DNA of 64,000 nucleotides from Bacteriovoracaceae bacterium (GCA_947441615.1 CANEUH010000020.1:1-64000), one strand, 5' to 3'; positions 16,850 through 25,665 are shown, counted from the first letter of the stretch. A program made the numbers and translations. Notes: generated by a model from the letters alone, not told the origin.

Positions 16850-17570
16850 AAAATATACCTACACCTAGAACTAGGGCGTTCATCAGGATAAAACCATTTA
16901 ACAATCTTTGATAATTTCTTTCGGTGGTAAATTGGAACACTCGTTTACCTAAAAAAAAGCGAACAACTATGGCCGTGAGAGCGCAAAAAACATGGACCGA
17001 CTTTAATGGTACGCCTTGAAACACAACCAAGTAGATAAATTGAATCATGGCCATGAGAGCATAATCTAAACTGACTGAGGCCAGGATTTTATTTTTATCA
17101 TCATACAAACTTGAGGCCATGGGCCCTAGAATCGAGCCACCCATATTAGAAAGTCCATGAACCAAACCCATTACAAAAAGAACGAAAGGAATATTTTTTT
17201 GAATAGAGTGTTCAACTTGTGCTCTTAATGTTGAAAATGTTCTAACGAAAAAACTAAAGATCAGCATTCCTACAATGAATAACCTGATTTCAAACTTGAG
17301 ATCAAACTTAGTCGCCGTAAATATTCCTAAAAGAAGAATGGGAATACAAAAAATCAAAAACTGAAGACGATAATTTTGATTAAGTTTTACGTTTCGAAAA
17401 TCTCTTACTTGGCCCAAACTAATACTAATAGAAGCGGGAAGGAGGTACATAAGAACTTCTGTGTACTCATGGCCCATTAGTAAAAGTATCGGGGTTCCAA
17501 ACAAAAGAAGACCAACCCCAAAAAGGGATTGAACAACTGACAGGACAAGGATTAAGAAGTAAATCTCCAT
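16848..17570 (-). CDS. TauE/SafE-family membrane permease
   Basis: The 240-residue protein is almost entirely hydrophobic, with about seven or eight predicted membrane spans, and has the family's N-terminal half [10 protein letters not shown] and the central [10 protein letters not shown] motif near residues 139-148. TauE/SafE proteins are linked to export of sulfonates, sulfite or organic anions, but substrates vary and none can be assigned here. It is convergent with fabF and divergent from glyA, with no partner genes. Confidence 0.75.
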   Translation of the reverse strand: MEIYFLILVLSVVQSLFGVGLLLFGTPILLLMGHEYTEVLMYLLPASISISLGQVRDFRNVKLNQNYRLQFLIFCIPILLLGIFTATKFDLKFEIRLFIVGMLIFSFFVRTFSTLRAQVEHSIQKNIPFVLFVMGLVHGLSNMGGSILGPMASSLYDDKNKILASVSLDYALMAMIQFIYLVVFQGVPLKSVHVFCALTAIVVRFFLGKRVFQFTTERNYQRLLNGFILMNALVLGVGIF

Positions 17571-17706
17571 AACTCATTGCACAATAGCAAGAGAACTCTT
17601 TGCAATCAATAGGTTGGATACTTGTTACAATTACAGAAAAGTCCTTGAAATCAGTAGGCACATAACCCCTTTTTTACATAAAATAGCCTGTATAAGGAGC
17701 TACTAT

Positions 17707-18948
17707 ATGTCCAAATACCTTGAATCTACTGACCCAGAAGTTGCCCACTTCATTAAAAAAGAACAGAATCGCCAAGAGCTTGGCCTTGAGCTCATTGCCT
17801 CAGAAAACTACTGTTCTCAAGCGGTCATGGAAGCACAGGGTTCCTGTCTTACCAACAAATACGCCGAAGGTTATCCAAAAAAACGCTACTACAATGGTTG
17901 TGAGTTTGTTGATGAAATAGAAACTCTAGCTATTGATCGTTTAAAAAAAATTTTTAATGCTTCTTACGCTAACGTTCAACCTCATTCTGGTTCTGGTGCA
18001 AATATGGCCGTTTATTTAGCGGTAATGAATCATGGTGATAGCTTTTTGGGTATGGATCTAGCTCAGGGCGGACACCTTACACATGGTTCTCCAGTTAATT
18101 TTTCGGGAAAGCTTTTTAAAGCATTTCATTATGGCCTTGATTCTAAAACTGAGATGATTGATTACAATCAAGTTGAAGATCTTGCAAAACGTGAAAGACC
18201 ACGGATGATCATCGCTGGAGCATCGGCCTATCCAAGAATCATCGATTTTGAAAAGTTTAGTACAATCGCAAAATCGATTGGAGCCATTTTCTTAGTAGAT
18301 ATGGCGCATATTGCTGGTCTTATCGCAGCTGGATTACATCCCTCCCCTATGCCCTATGCAGATGTTGTGACGTCAACAACTCATAAAACCTTACGCGGTC
18401 CTCGCGGAGGAATCATCCTTTCAAATAATGAAGAACTTGGAAAAAAGTTTAATTCTCTCATTTTCCCAGGGATTCAAGGTGGACCACTTGAACATGTGAT
18501 CGCTGCAAAAGCAGTCGCCTTCAAAGAAGCTCTCACGCCAGAATTTATTTCTTATCAAGAGCAGGTGATAAATAATTCAAAGATGCTCGCAAAAACCTTA
18601 ATGGATCAAGGAATTGAACTCGTTTCTGGTGGAACTGATAATCACCTTATATTGGTTAAAACAGACTCCGTAAATATGTCTGGAAAAGAAGCGGGTGAAG
18701 TTCTTGAAAAAGTGGACATCACTTGTAACAAGAATATGGTTCCTAACGACAAGCGCTCTCCATTTGTGACTTCAGGAATCAGACTCGGGACTCCGGCCGT
18801 AACAACCAGAGGATTCAAAGAGAATGAAACGAAAATCATGGCAGACTTAATTGTGAAAGCTTTAAGAAATTCAACCAATGAAAAAGTTCTTCAAGAAGTA
18901 AAAAATAGTGTTCATGAACTTTGTCGTAAATTTCCAGTTTATAAATAA
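17707..18948 (+). CDS. glyA: Serine hydroxymethyltransferase
   Basis: The 413-residue PLP enzyme interconverts serine and glycine with tetrahydrofolate. The N-terminal E-L-I-A-S-E-N-Y, the [14 protein letters not shown] motif (residues 49-62) and the PLP lysine K227 in [10 protein letters not shown] are all present. The frame is open 31 codons further upstream, but AAGGAG at 17695-17700 and the standard N-terminus M-S-K-Y-L-E support ATG 17707. A Kazal-type lipoprotein gene follows after 9 bp. Confidence 0.96.
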   Translation: MSKYLESTDPEVAHFIKKEQNRQELGLELIASENYCSQAVMEAQGSCLTNKYAEGYPKKRYYNGCEFVDEIETLAIDRLKKIFNASYANVQPHSGSGANMAVYLAVMNHGDSFLGMDLAQGGHLTHGSPVNFSGKLFKAFHYGLDSKTEMIDYNQVEDLAKRERPRMIIAGASAYPRIIDFEKFSTIAKSIGAIFLVDMAHIAGLIAAGLHPSPMPYADVVTSTTHKTLRGPRGGIILSNNEELGKKFNSLIFPGIQGGPLEHVIAAKAVAFKEALTPEFISYQEQVINNSKMLAKTLMDQGIELVSGGTDNHLILVKTDSVNMSGKEAGEVLEKVDITCNKNMVPNDKRSPFVTSGIRLGTPAVTTRGFKENETKIMADLIVKALRNSTNEKVLQEVKNSVHELCRKFPVYK

Positions 18949-18957
18949 GGAATCAAT

Positions 18958-19209
18958 ATGAAATACCTTCTTCTTACTTTAGTTTTAGTTTCCTGCAGTA
19001 CTAAAAAGCCAGAAACGACTCCTGTGATAGAGAGTGCTGGAGAAAGCGAAGCAAAACCGATAAGTCCCTATACCGTGCAACCTTGTTACTGCATGAAAAT
19101 ATTCAAACCAGTCTGCGCTGGCGGACAAAATTTTGGGAACTCTTGCGAAGCCGAATGCCAGGGGCACAAGACTTGGACAGAAGGAAGATGTAACAAAGGC
19201 ACTAAATAA
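18958..19209 (+). CDS. Small lipoprotein with a Kazal-type protease-inhibitor domain
   Basis: The 83-residue product has a lipoprotein signal ending in L-V-S-C with the lipidated Cys at residue 13, a Ser/Pro/Glu-rich linker, then one Kazal-like domain with six cysteines at 43, 45, 53, 63, 67 and 78. The K-P-V-C core and N-S-C-E-A-E-C segment match the family. Kazal domains block serine proteases by presenting a loop to the active site. P1 specificity cannot be read with confidence. It follows glyA by 9 bp with AAGGAATCAAT before the ATG. It may protect envelope proteins against self or prey proteases (inference). Confidence 0.75.
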   Translation: MKYLLLTLVLVSCSTKKPETTPVIESAGESEAKPISPYTVQPCYCMKIFKPVCAGGQNFGNSCEAECQGHKTWTEGRCNKGTK

Positions 19210-19280
19210 TAAGGGGTTATATCATTTCAGCTATTTAGCTTCTCTTCTTGTTCTAAAGATGATAAACACGCCAGCATCAA

Positions 19281-19296
19281 CCACTATATGTAGTTT
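19281..19296 (+). promoter_or_regulatory. NrdR-box-like operator upstream of nrdR
   Basis: CCACTATATGTAGTTT matches 13 of 16 positions of the published NrdR-box consensus ACACWATATATWGTGT, with the core C-W-A-T-A-T-x-T-W-G intact. It ends 11 bp before the nrdR start codon. A second box at the usual spacing was not found. Autoregulation of nrdR is the simplest reading. Confidence 0.45.
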
Positions 19297-19307
19297 AGGG
19301 TCGCATT

Positions 19308-19808
19308 ATGAAATGTCCTTACTGTTCTGCTCCAGATACGAAAGTTCTAGATTCAAGAAATCTTGAAGAAGGTTGTGTCATCCGACGTCGAAGGAAATGT
19401 GAAACGTGCCAAAAACGTTTTACGACATTTGAAACGATTGAACTCTCTATGCCTATGGTTATCAAACGTGATGGTAGAAGAGAACCTTATAAGCAAGAAA
19501 AAATCCTTAAAGGGATTGAGAAGGCGGTAGAGAAGAGACCGATCTCAGCTGTTCAAATAGAAAGAGTTATCAACAATATAGAGAAGGCAATTCTTGATAT
19601 ATCTGACAAAGAAATACAATCCAAAGAGATTGGGAATCTTGTGATGATGTACCTAAGACACCTTGATCCAGTGGCCTATATTCGGTTTGCAGCCGTTTAT
19701 AGAAAATTTCAAGATGTCGAAGAGTTTGTGAATGAACTCAAGCATGATGAGTATAATCAATTCAAAATTAATCCAAATATGAATAAGGATGATAACCGTG
19801 AGTACTAA
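19308..19808 (+). CDS. nrdR: Transcriptional repressor NrdR
   Basis: The 166-residue protein has the N-terminal zinc ribbon with C3, C6, C31 and C34, the basic R-R-R-R-K segment before the second pair, and an ATP-cone (about residues 48-138) starting with P-M-V-I-K-R-D-G-R-R-E. NrdR senses ATP/dATP and represses ribonucleotide reductase genes. It overlaps nusB by 11 bp and is preceded by a sequence resembling its own operator. The last 20 residues are charged and not conserved. Confidence 0.93.
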   Translation: MKCPYCSAPDTKVLDSRNLEEGCVIRRRRKCETCQKRFTTFETIELSMPMVIKRDGRREPYKQEKILKGIEKAVEKRPISAVQIERVINNIEKAILDISDKEIQSKEIGNLVMMYLRHLDPVAYIRFAAVYRKFQDVEEFVNELKHDEYNQFKINPNMNKDDNREY

Positions 19809-20250
19809 GAGAGAGGCCCGTGAGTTTTGCCTACAATTTCTTTATCACTTTCAACTTCCCTCCTTTCAGGAGGATAAAAAACAAATTGATCAGGAAGAAA
19901 TTTTTGAGAGAGTCCAGGAGTTCAAACAAACTCTTGATATTGATCTAAAAACAGATGCCCAAGTGTTTGTTGCCACGATGGTTAAAGGGATTTTGAAACA
20001 TCATATAGAAATTGAAGAAATTCTGGTTAAATATTTAAAGAATTGGAAACTATCGAGAATATCAAAAATTGAACATACGATTTTCATCATGGCGATTTTT
20101 GAACTAAAGTACCACCCAGAGACTCCAGGGAAAGTGGTCATTAATGAAGCGATAGAGTTAGGAAAAAAATATTCTACGAAAGAATCTTCTTCATTCCTCA
20201 ATGGAATACTAGACTCTATCTTTAAACAAGAATTAAAACGCAATGAGTGA
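19798..20250 (+). CDS. nusB: Transcription antitermination factor NusB
   Basis: The 150-residue helical protein begins S-T-K-R-E-A-R-E-F-C-L-Q-F-L-Y, the family's N-terminal R-x-x-A-[LR]-x-x-[LF]-Y helix, and ends with the S-K-I-E-H-x-I-x-x-x-A-I-F-E-L and V-I-N-E-A-I-E-L-G-K-K-Y motifs. NusB with NusE binds boxA RNA in rRNA antitermination. Two starts are possible: ATG 19789 has AAGG directly abutting it, while GTG 19798 has the same AAGG at a proper distance of 9 bases, so GTG is preferred. It overlaps nrdR by 11 bp and the next gene by 8 bp. Confidence 0.88.
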   Translation: MSTKREAREFCLQFLYHFQLPSFQEDKKQIDQEEIFERVQEFKQTLDIDLKTDAQVFVATMVKGILKHHIEIEEILVKYLKNWKLSRISKIEHTIFIMAIFELKYHPETPGKVVINEAIELGKKYSTKESSSFLNGILDSIFKQELKRNE

Positions 20251-20605
20251 ACTCATTAATCACATCACACCTCTTACCCGAGGAATTATATGGCTTGTAG
20301 CTGAAGAATCTCCATCGAATCAGCATTATGCACATATTGATTACTTACTAGATGGTCTCCTCACCTCAAACCTCGTAACGGCAAAAAATCTCTCTAGTCG
20401 ACTCGTTATTGGTGAAAACTTCAATAAACCTCTATATGTTATGATCATAAGAGAGATTAAGCGCCAGGAAATTGATAGTTTTGTTTCTCTTATTAAAAAA
20501 GATCTTGGCCCCGAAAATGACATCGCAGTCATCGATGAAACGAATACCCTTGAGAAACTAAAAAATGAACTCAAGGATATTCATACTCATCTTCGGTCAA
20601 TCTAA
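20243..20605 (+). CDS. Hypothetical protein, 120 aa, translationally coupled to nusB
   Basis: I do not recognise this protein. It is soluble-looking with mixed alpha/beta character, has no signal peptide, and ends with a charged helix (E-K-L-K-N-E-L-K-D-I-H-T-H). Its ATG overlaps the end of nusB by 8 bp, and it ends 1 bp before a convergent gene. The nrdR-nusB neighbourhood often contains riboflavin genes, but no lumazine-synthase motifs are present here. Confidence 0.6.
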   Translation: MSELINHITPLTRGIIWLVAEESPSNQHYAHIDYLLDGLLTSNLVTAKNLSSRLVIGENFNKPLYVMIIREIKRQEIDSFVSLIKKDLGPENDIAVIDETNTLEKLKNELKDIHTHLRSI

Positions 20606-20606
20606 A

Positions 20607-21443
20607 TTAGAGAGAAATGACCTTAGCGAATTTAAAATCATAATCAGTCATCACTTTTTCGCTTACAAGTCCTTCACGATCAACAATAAATAATTTTCCA
20701 ACTTGATCAATAAAGTAGTTGGTCCCAAGCTTAAGAATACTCGATATCTTTAATGATGATGGCAAGTCAGGCATCTTCAACTCACCTTTCTCAGTAACAG
20801 TGTAAAATAGATTAGAGGAGTCCACAAAGTAATTGCCTCCTTTTTTAATGAGTAATCCTACTCTTGCTCCTTCATGACTAATAACCTGACCATCTTTTGA
20901 AACGGTATAAAGAAAGCCTCGATTCGTCATAAAATAATTCCCACCAAAGGAGACTATTTCTTTTTTCTTAAATGGTCTGATCTTACTCTTCTGCACACTT
21001 CCGTCTTGCAAGACGAGGTAGAGATCTAATAGATCTTCCCCCCCTTTTGACGTGGTGGTGAAATAATGACCTCCAAAATTTTTTGCCTCTTTAAAATCAA
21101 GAGATTCACTTACTTTCAATGCGCCTTTGTTATCGATCGAATAGAGAAATCCATCCTGTGAAATAAAATAATTAATTCCTTTGCCTATGATGTTTTGCGG
21201 GATGGTTTCATACTTTCTATACAGGAAACCGTTCTCATCAATTGTTACGAGTATATTCTCTTCCTCGACGAAGTACTGCCCACCTTTAAGAGAAACTCTT
21301 TGTGGGTATGTGTAGTGACCGAAATCGTAGATGTAACCGAAGCTATCTGTTGTGAGAATGATTCCATTTTCCATAATAACAAATGACTGAGAGAATGCCT
21401 GAATACTAAAACACGAAAGAAAAAAAATAATTAAAAGCCTCAT
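20607..21443 (-). CDS. Secreted protein with seven imperfect G-G-x-Y-F repeats (paralogue A)
   Basis: The 278-residue product has a signal peptide (M-R-L-L-I-I-F-F-L-S..., cleavage after about residue 19, A-F-S-Q). The mature part consists of about seven repeats of 33-44 residues, each built on [KF]-G-G-x-[YF]-F-[hydrophobic] followed by a G-x-[LF]-[YF]-x-[IV] strand turn. Seven such all-beta repeats suggest a beta-propeller, similar in spirit to WG or YWTD-like repeat proteins. The frame is open 8 codons upstream, but AGGAGA lies 7 bases before ATG 21443. It is a tandem paralogue of the next gene. Function unknown; exported, possibly a surface or prey-contact protein. Confidence 0.65.
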   Translation of the reverse strand: MRLLIIFFLSCFSIQAFSQSFVIMENGIILTTDSFGYIYDFGHYTYPQRVSLKGGQYFVEEENILVTIDENGFLYRKYETIPQNIIGKGINYFISQDGFLYSIDNKGALKVSESLDFKEAKNFGGHYFTTTSKGGEDLLDLYLVLQDGSVQKSKIRPFKKKEIVSFGGNYFMTNRGFLYTVSKDGQVISHEGARVGLLIKKGGNYFVDSSNLFYTVTEKGELKMPDLPSSLKISSILKLGTNYFIDQVGKLFIVDREGLVSEKVMTDYDFKFAKVISL

Positions 21444-21588
21444 TTTATCATCTCCTGCTGAAATCAAAAGGAGCTGAACTATACAGAGGTCTTTTGTTAT
21501 AATCTAGGTATTGAGTGAAAATTAAGAACGAAAGGCCAATGGCCTGAATATAGCTAGGATAACTTAAGAACTTTTTTAGAATCTCTAT

Positions 21589-22422
21589 CTACATAGACAA
21601 AACTTTAGTATTTTTTAAGTCGTGCTGAACGAGTCTCTCTTCAACTAATCCGTTTTTATCGACAACAAATATTTTCCCATTGGTATCAATCATGTAATTT
21701 GCGCCGACTTTTTGTATCAAAGAAATATTGAAATTTTTTGGCAAATTCGGAATAAGTAATAATCCCTCTTCAGATATCGTAAAAAGAACGCCCGTTGAAT
21801 CAATAAAAAAGTTCCCACCAGATTTTGAGATTTGAGATACTTTTATATCAGATTTAAGAAAAATGAATCCTAACTTAGAGACAGTATAAGTGTTCCCCAT
21901 TTTTGTCTGAAAGTAGCTTCCGCCAAACTGGGTAATGTCAGAAGGATTTAAACCCTCTACATTCATTTTAAAATAATTACCCTTTTCATTTATAGTGTAC
22001 ATATCTACGAGTGGCTTTTTCTTTTCAGGCTTTACTAAAAAATAATTTCCACCAAACTGGATTGTTTTTTTGAATATTTCAGTATTTTCCTCGTATCGGT
22101 AATAAAAACCATCTTTATCAATTGTTACAAGCTCATCATCACCATTAATAAGGTAATTAAGTCCCTTCCCTTTTATTTCTTCGACTTCTAAATCTTTCTC
22201 GAAGAGTAATCCCTTACTATTAATTGTTACCAGTTTCTTATTTTCAACAAAAAACTGACCACCATTATGCTTTAGTTTATATGGAATATAGAAATGTCCA
22301 AAATCATAGACATATCCAGCTGTATCAGTTGTCAGTGTGACTCCGTTATTGAGAATCAAATAGGATTGGGAGAATGCACTTATAGAGAAAAGGAGAACGC
22401 CAGCTGTTAATAATTGTTTCAT
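21589..22422 (-). CDS. Secreted protein with seven imperfect G-G-x-Y-F repeats (paralogue B)
   Basis: The 277-residue protein shares overall layout with its neighbour: signal peptide M-K-Q-L-L-T-A-G-V-L-L-F-S-I-S-A-F-S-Q, an identical-style first repeat (S-Y-L-I-L-N-N-G-V, then T-T-D-T-A-G-Y-V-Y-D-F-G-H) and the same number of repeats, ending in N-Y-M-I-D-T-N-G-K-I-F-V-V-D-K-N-G-L-V. Divergence is even along the length, so the duplication is not recent. The two genes are separated by 145 bp and may have separate promoters. I do not know the function. Confidence 0.65.
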   Translation of the reverse strand: MKQLLTAGVLLFSISAFSQSYLILNNGVTLTTDTAGYVYDFGHFYIPYKLKHNGGQFFVENKKLVTINSKGLLFEKDLEVEEIKGKGLNYLINGDDELVTIDKDGFYYRYEENTEIFKKTIQFGGNYFLVKPEKKKPLVDMYTINEKGNYFKMNVEGLNPSDITQFGGSYFQTKMGNTYTVSKLGFIFLKSDIKVSQISKSGGNFFIDSTGVLFTISEEGLLLIPNLPKNFNISLIQKVGANYMIDTNGKIFVVDKNGLVEERLVQHDLKNTKVLSM

Positions 22423-22515
22423 ACGGCCTCATGATTTTAAGAACTGGCCGGATCCTACTCTCATCTAGGCGCAAAAACTATGGAGTCTAAAAATTTTATA
22501 TAGAATTAAGTATTT

Positions 22516-22545
22516 GAAAAAATGAGGCCCCTACTCAAAGGGGCC
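22516..22545 (-). terminator. Rho-independent terminator of the E1 gene
   Basis: Read on the minus strand: GGCCCC, loop TTTGAGTA, GGGGCC, then TCATTTTTTC. The stem is 6 GC pairs and the T-run is clear. It lies 9 bp past the stop of the dehydrogenase gene. Confidence 0.8.
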
Positions 22546-22553
22546 CTATAAAC

Positions 22554-24599
22554 TTAGTACTTTAGAAGATCTCTGGCAGCAATAAGGATTTTGTTCATAT
22601 CAGGAAGAGTTGCTCTTTCAAGAATACGGTTAAATCCAACAGGGGTAAAAGTTGAACCGACTCTTCTGACAGGAGCGTCAAGATATTCAAAAGCTTTCTC
22701 ATTGATAACACCAACAATCTCTCCTCCGAACCCGGCGAAAACTTTGTCTTCATGAACAACGAGAGCGCGATGAGTTTTCTTCACTGTAGCAACAATAGCA
22801 TCGTAATCAAGTGGATTAAGTGAACGAAGATCAAGGACTTCAACTTCATAACCCTCTTTAGAAAGAACCTCAGCGGCCTCAAGAGAAAAATGGACTGTAT
22901 TACCGTAAGTAATAATTGATAGGTGCTCCCCTTCGCGGCGAACACGCGCCTTACCAAAAGGGACTTCAAAATCTTCAGGAACCGGAGTCATGGCATATTT
23001 TGCGTTATAAAGTGACTTTGGCTCAAGATAGACTGTTGTACCACGGGATCTCATTGAAGTTCTTAATAGTCCAGCAGCATCATCAGCGAAGGCGGGAACA
23101 ACAACTCTAATACCAGGAAGAGTACAAAGAGTTCCCTCGATATTCTGTGAGTGGTAAAGACCACCACCAATGTATCCACCAGAGGCGATACGAACAGTAA
23201 TATTTGGTGAGAAGGCACCGTTACTTCTCCAGTAATCGTGAGATGTCTCTACCATTTGCTCCATGGCAGGCCAGAAGTAATCGGCAAACTCAGCACCTTC
23301 AACAACAATTCGGATCTTTTCATCGAAACGAGACATTCCATTCGCCGTTCCAAGAATAAAGTCCTCAGCAATAGGTCCATTGAACACTCGACTTTTTCCA
23401 AATTCCTGTTGCATCCCCTTAGTTACGTTAAAGATACCGCCCTTTTCTTTATTGGCGACATCTTGACCCCAAATATAGGTATCAGGATTATGACGGAATT
23501 CAGCTTTAAGAGTTCCATTAATAGCATCAATAAACTTTTTAGGCTCTGAAGTTTCATGATGAGTGCCATCAGTATATTTTCCTGGGATATAGGCCTCAGG
23601 TACGACGAAGTCAAAAATAGATTCAGGAGTTGGATTCGGAGCTTTTACTGCTTTTGTATGAGCATCAAGTAGAATGGCCTTAGCTTCCTCTTCAATTTTT
23701 TGAATTTCTTTTTCAGTGAAAATTTTTGCTTTTAAAAGTTCATTCTTAAAGTGTGGAAGAGGATCCTGAGCTTTTGCATCTGCACGCTCTTTTTCATCTC
23801 TGTACCACTCATGGTTATCAGAGTTGGAGTGATTTCCAATTCGAACACACTCTGCGTGTACGATCACTGGTTCATGTTTTTTAAGGGCATGTTCACGAGC
23901 AGTGATCATCGCGTTCATGGAATCAAAGACATCTTTTCCATCACACTTAATAATTTTTAAGTTTTTAAAGCCAGAGAAGTTATCCGCCACATGCTCATTT
24001 GCAGTTTGATCAGCTTTAGGCACAGAAATTCCATATCCGTTATCTTGAAAAACAAAAACGCATGGGAGAAGTTCTTTATCAGCTCCAGTGATCGCCTCAT
24101 AACAGTAACCTTCTGATACAGAAGATTCACCTTGAGAAGAAAAGGAGACACCTTTATGGTTGTATGTCTTCATGGCCCGAGCGACACCCACGGCATGGAG
24201 GATGTGGTTACCAGTACAAGATGAAACATTATGAATATTCCACTCTGGTTTCGCAAAGTGATTAGACATGTGTCTTCCACCTGAGGCCAAGTCTGTTGCC
24301 TTTGAGATTCCGTTTAAAATCAGCTCTTCAGCTGTTAAACCAGCAGACAGTGCTGTCAGCATGTCACGGTAGTACGGAAACAAATGATCTGTTTTTTTGT
24401 CAAACACTTGGCCAATCGCCAATTGGATAGCGTCATGTCCAGCATAGGGAGCATGGTAAGACCACCCAAGGGCCTGCTTCAAATAATTCGGGGCGCGCTC
24501 ATCTATCATCCTTCCCAGGATCATAAGATGGAGCCAATTCCCAAGGGTTTTCTTATCAGTTTTTTTAATGTCATGATGTTTCACGGTCTTTATTGTCAT
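22554..24599 (-). CDS. Fused alpha-beta E1 component of a 2-oxoacid dehydrogenase (branched-chain/pyruvate type)
   Basis: The 681-residue protein joins the two E1 halves. Residues about 15-320 are the alpha part with the TPP-binding region (G-R-H-M-S-N-H, then F-Q-D-N-G-Y-G-I-S-V-P). Residues about 345-681 are the beta part with E-G-A-E-F-A-D-Y-F-W-P-A and the C-terminal transketolase-like domain (V-H-E-D-K-V near residue 610). It decarboxylates a 2-oxoacid and passes the acyl group to lipoyl-E2. No E2 or E3 gene is adjacent. ATG 24599 is preferred over GTG 24611 because GGGAGC falls between them. A 12-bp palindrome CACGTTTACGTG lies just upstream. Substrate (branched-chain or pyruvate) is not certain. 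Confidence 0.85.
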   Translation of the reverse strand: MTIKTVKHHDIKKTDKKTLGNWLHLMILGRMIDERAPNYLKQALGWSYHAPYAGHDAIQLAIGQVFDKKTDHLFPYYRDMLTALSAGLTAEELILNGISKATDLASGGRHMSNHFAKPEWNIHNVSSCTGNHILHAVGVARAMKTYNHKGVSFSSQGESSVSEGYCYEAITGADKELLPCVFVFQDNGYGISVPKADQTANEHVADNFSGFKNLKIIKCDGKDVFDSMNAMITAREHALKKHEPVIVHAECVRIGNHSNSDNHEWYRDEKERADAKAQDPLPHFKNELLKAKIFTEKEIQKIEEEAKAILLDAHTKAVKAPNPTPESIFDFVVPEAYIPGKYTDGTHHETSEPKKFIDAINGTLKAEFRHNPDTYIWGQDVANKEKGGIFNVTKGMQQEFGKSRVFNGPIAEDFILGTANGMSRFDEKIRIVVEGAEFADYFWPAMEQMVETSHDYWRSNGAFSPNITVRIASGGYIGGGLYHSQNIEGTLCTLPGIRVVVPAFADDAAGLLRTSMRSRGTTVYLEPKSLYNAKYAMTPVPEDFEVPFGKARVRREGEHLSIITYGNTVHFSLEAAEVLSKEGYEVEVLDLRSLNPLDYDAIVATVKKTHRALVVHEDKVFAGFGGEIVGVINEKAFEYLDAPVRRVGSTFTPVGFNRILERATLPDMNKILIAARDLLKY

Positions 24600-24644
24600 A
24601 ATAGCTCCCACGTAAACGTGAACTAATTTAATAATTTTTGAGGT

Positions 24645-24749
24645 GTGAACGGTATCACAAGTGGTTTGAATCAGGCAATCAAAGGAGCTTTAAATAACGC
24701 AGGACAAACCTTAATCAATATCCCAGGAATGCAACGCCCCATTCCCTAA
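24645..24749 (+). CDS. Possible 34-codon peptide (GTG start)
   Basis: A GTG-initiated frame encodes a glycine/asparagine-rich, mildly amphipathic peptide (G-L-N-Q-A-I-K-G-A-L-N-N-A-G) with hydrophobic residues spaced about every four positions. GAGG is close to the GTG (probably too close), and the last 35 bp are antisense to the next gene. Chance is a real possibility at this length. It is the only coding-like sequence in the gap between the E1 gene and the secreted-protein pair. Confidence 0.2.
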   Translation: MNGITSGLNQAIKGALNNAGQTLINIPGMQRPIP

Positions 24750-25665
24750 ATTCGATCTCGCGTTTAATCTTGGCAGTAGGCCTATTTTCGGATGGATCCT
24801 GTGTCGGAAATGGTACTTCAGAAGCACTTTTTTCTACATCTAACTCATCCTTATGGGGAACTAGCACATAGAGAGTTCTAATAAAACTGTGCTGATCAAC
24901 ATCAATCTCAACCGGAAGTGCAGGATCGAGTTGGGCATTGTATTGAGGATAAATGCAGTAGTAAGAATAATCAGGAATTTTCACTCTCCAGTGCTCTTCA
25001 AAATCTTGCAGTGATAGATTGGAATATTTCATCTCTTTTAAGTCTTTTAGCATCCAATCAATGGCTTCACTCCTAGTCGTACAAACTCCCCTATCAAATT
25101 GCATTTTTTCTTTGGGTAGTCTCACATCATAAAAAAGATAATCGTATGCAGTATCATCGAGCTCAAATTTATCTTTATCCACAATTTTCCCACTCCACGT
25201 TTGAGACTTGGGTAGAAATGGAGTGGTCGCTAGAAAGCTTATTTTTTCTGATGAAGCGAATTTAAAATTAAACTTTTTATTTTTATGAATAGAGTCAACA
25301 TAAACATTTGGCTTTGCTGCAAAGACATTACCACTACCCGGGTAATGATGCTGCTGAATCCCTGGGTAGCTCCAAGGTCCTGGGTAATTCAAGTTTGGAT
25401 AATAAAAATTTCCCTGATGGGCCCACCATGGCTGGTACGCAGGCTGATACAAAGGGTACGGAAAATAAGAAAATGGATTTTGTGGCAAAGGAGAAATAGG
25501 CCCAAAACAACCTTGTGGCAACTGAGGTTCAGGATTAAATCTAGGTACACATTGATGGCCCACAGTTTGAGTCCAAATCCGCATCATCCCATGAGGACAT
25601 TCTATCATCGCACTTCCCCAACTCTTGATGCTGAAAAATAAAACGAGAATCAATAATTTTTTCAT
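24715..25665 (-). CDS. Secreted protein with a Pro/Tyr/Trp-rich segment, function unknown
   Basis: The 316-residue product has a signal peptide (cleavage near residue 17, S-W-G-S). Residues about 20-110 are unusually rich in proline, tyrosine and tryptophan (for example P-Y-P-L-Y-Q-P-A-Y-Q-P-W-W), a low-complexity region found in some surface or structural proteins. Residues about 120-300 look like a folded domain with several cysteines. No family is recognised. It overlaps the upstream small gene by 4 bp (ATGA), so the two are co-translated and may form an exported pair. Confidence 0.6.
   Translation of the reverse strand: MKKLLILVLFFSIKSWGSAMIECPHGMMRIWTQTVGHQCVPRFNPEPQLPQGCFGPISPLPQNPFSYFPYPLYQPAYQPWWAHQGNFYYPNLNYPGPWSYPGIQQHHYPGSGNVFAAKPNVYVDSIHKNKKFNFKFASSEKISFLATTPFLPKSQTWSGKIVDKDKFELDDTAYDYLFYDVRLPKEKMQFDRGVCTTRSEAIDWMLKDLKEMKYSNLSLQDFEEHWRVKIPDYSYYCIYPQYNAQLDPALPVEIDVDQHSFIRTLYVLVPHKDELDVEKSASEVPFPTQDPSENRPTAKIKREIEFREWGVAFLGY

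Noticed and set aside
17571-17706. Possible promoter of glyA
   Set aside because: TTTACA and TATAAG are present but only 12 bp apart, and no other pair had acceptable spacing.
21534-21544. GGCCAATGGCC palindrome between the two repeat-protein genes
   Set aside because: Short, and similar ones are expected by chance; no promoter boxes aligned with it.
25285-25641. 118-codon frame antisense to the Pro/Tyr-rich secreted protein
   Set aside because: Basic, low-complexity product that mirrors the Pro/Tyr-rich coding strand; no ribosome binding site.
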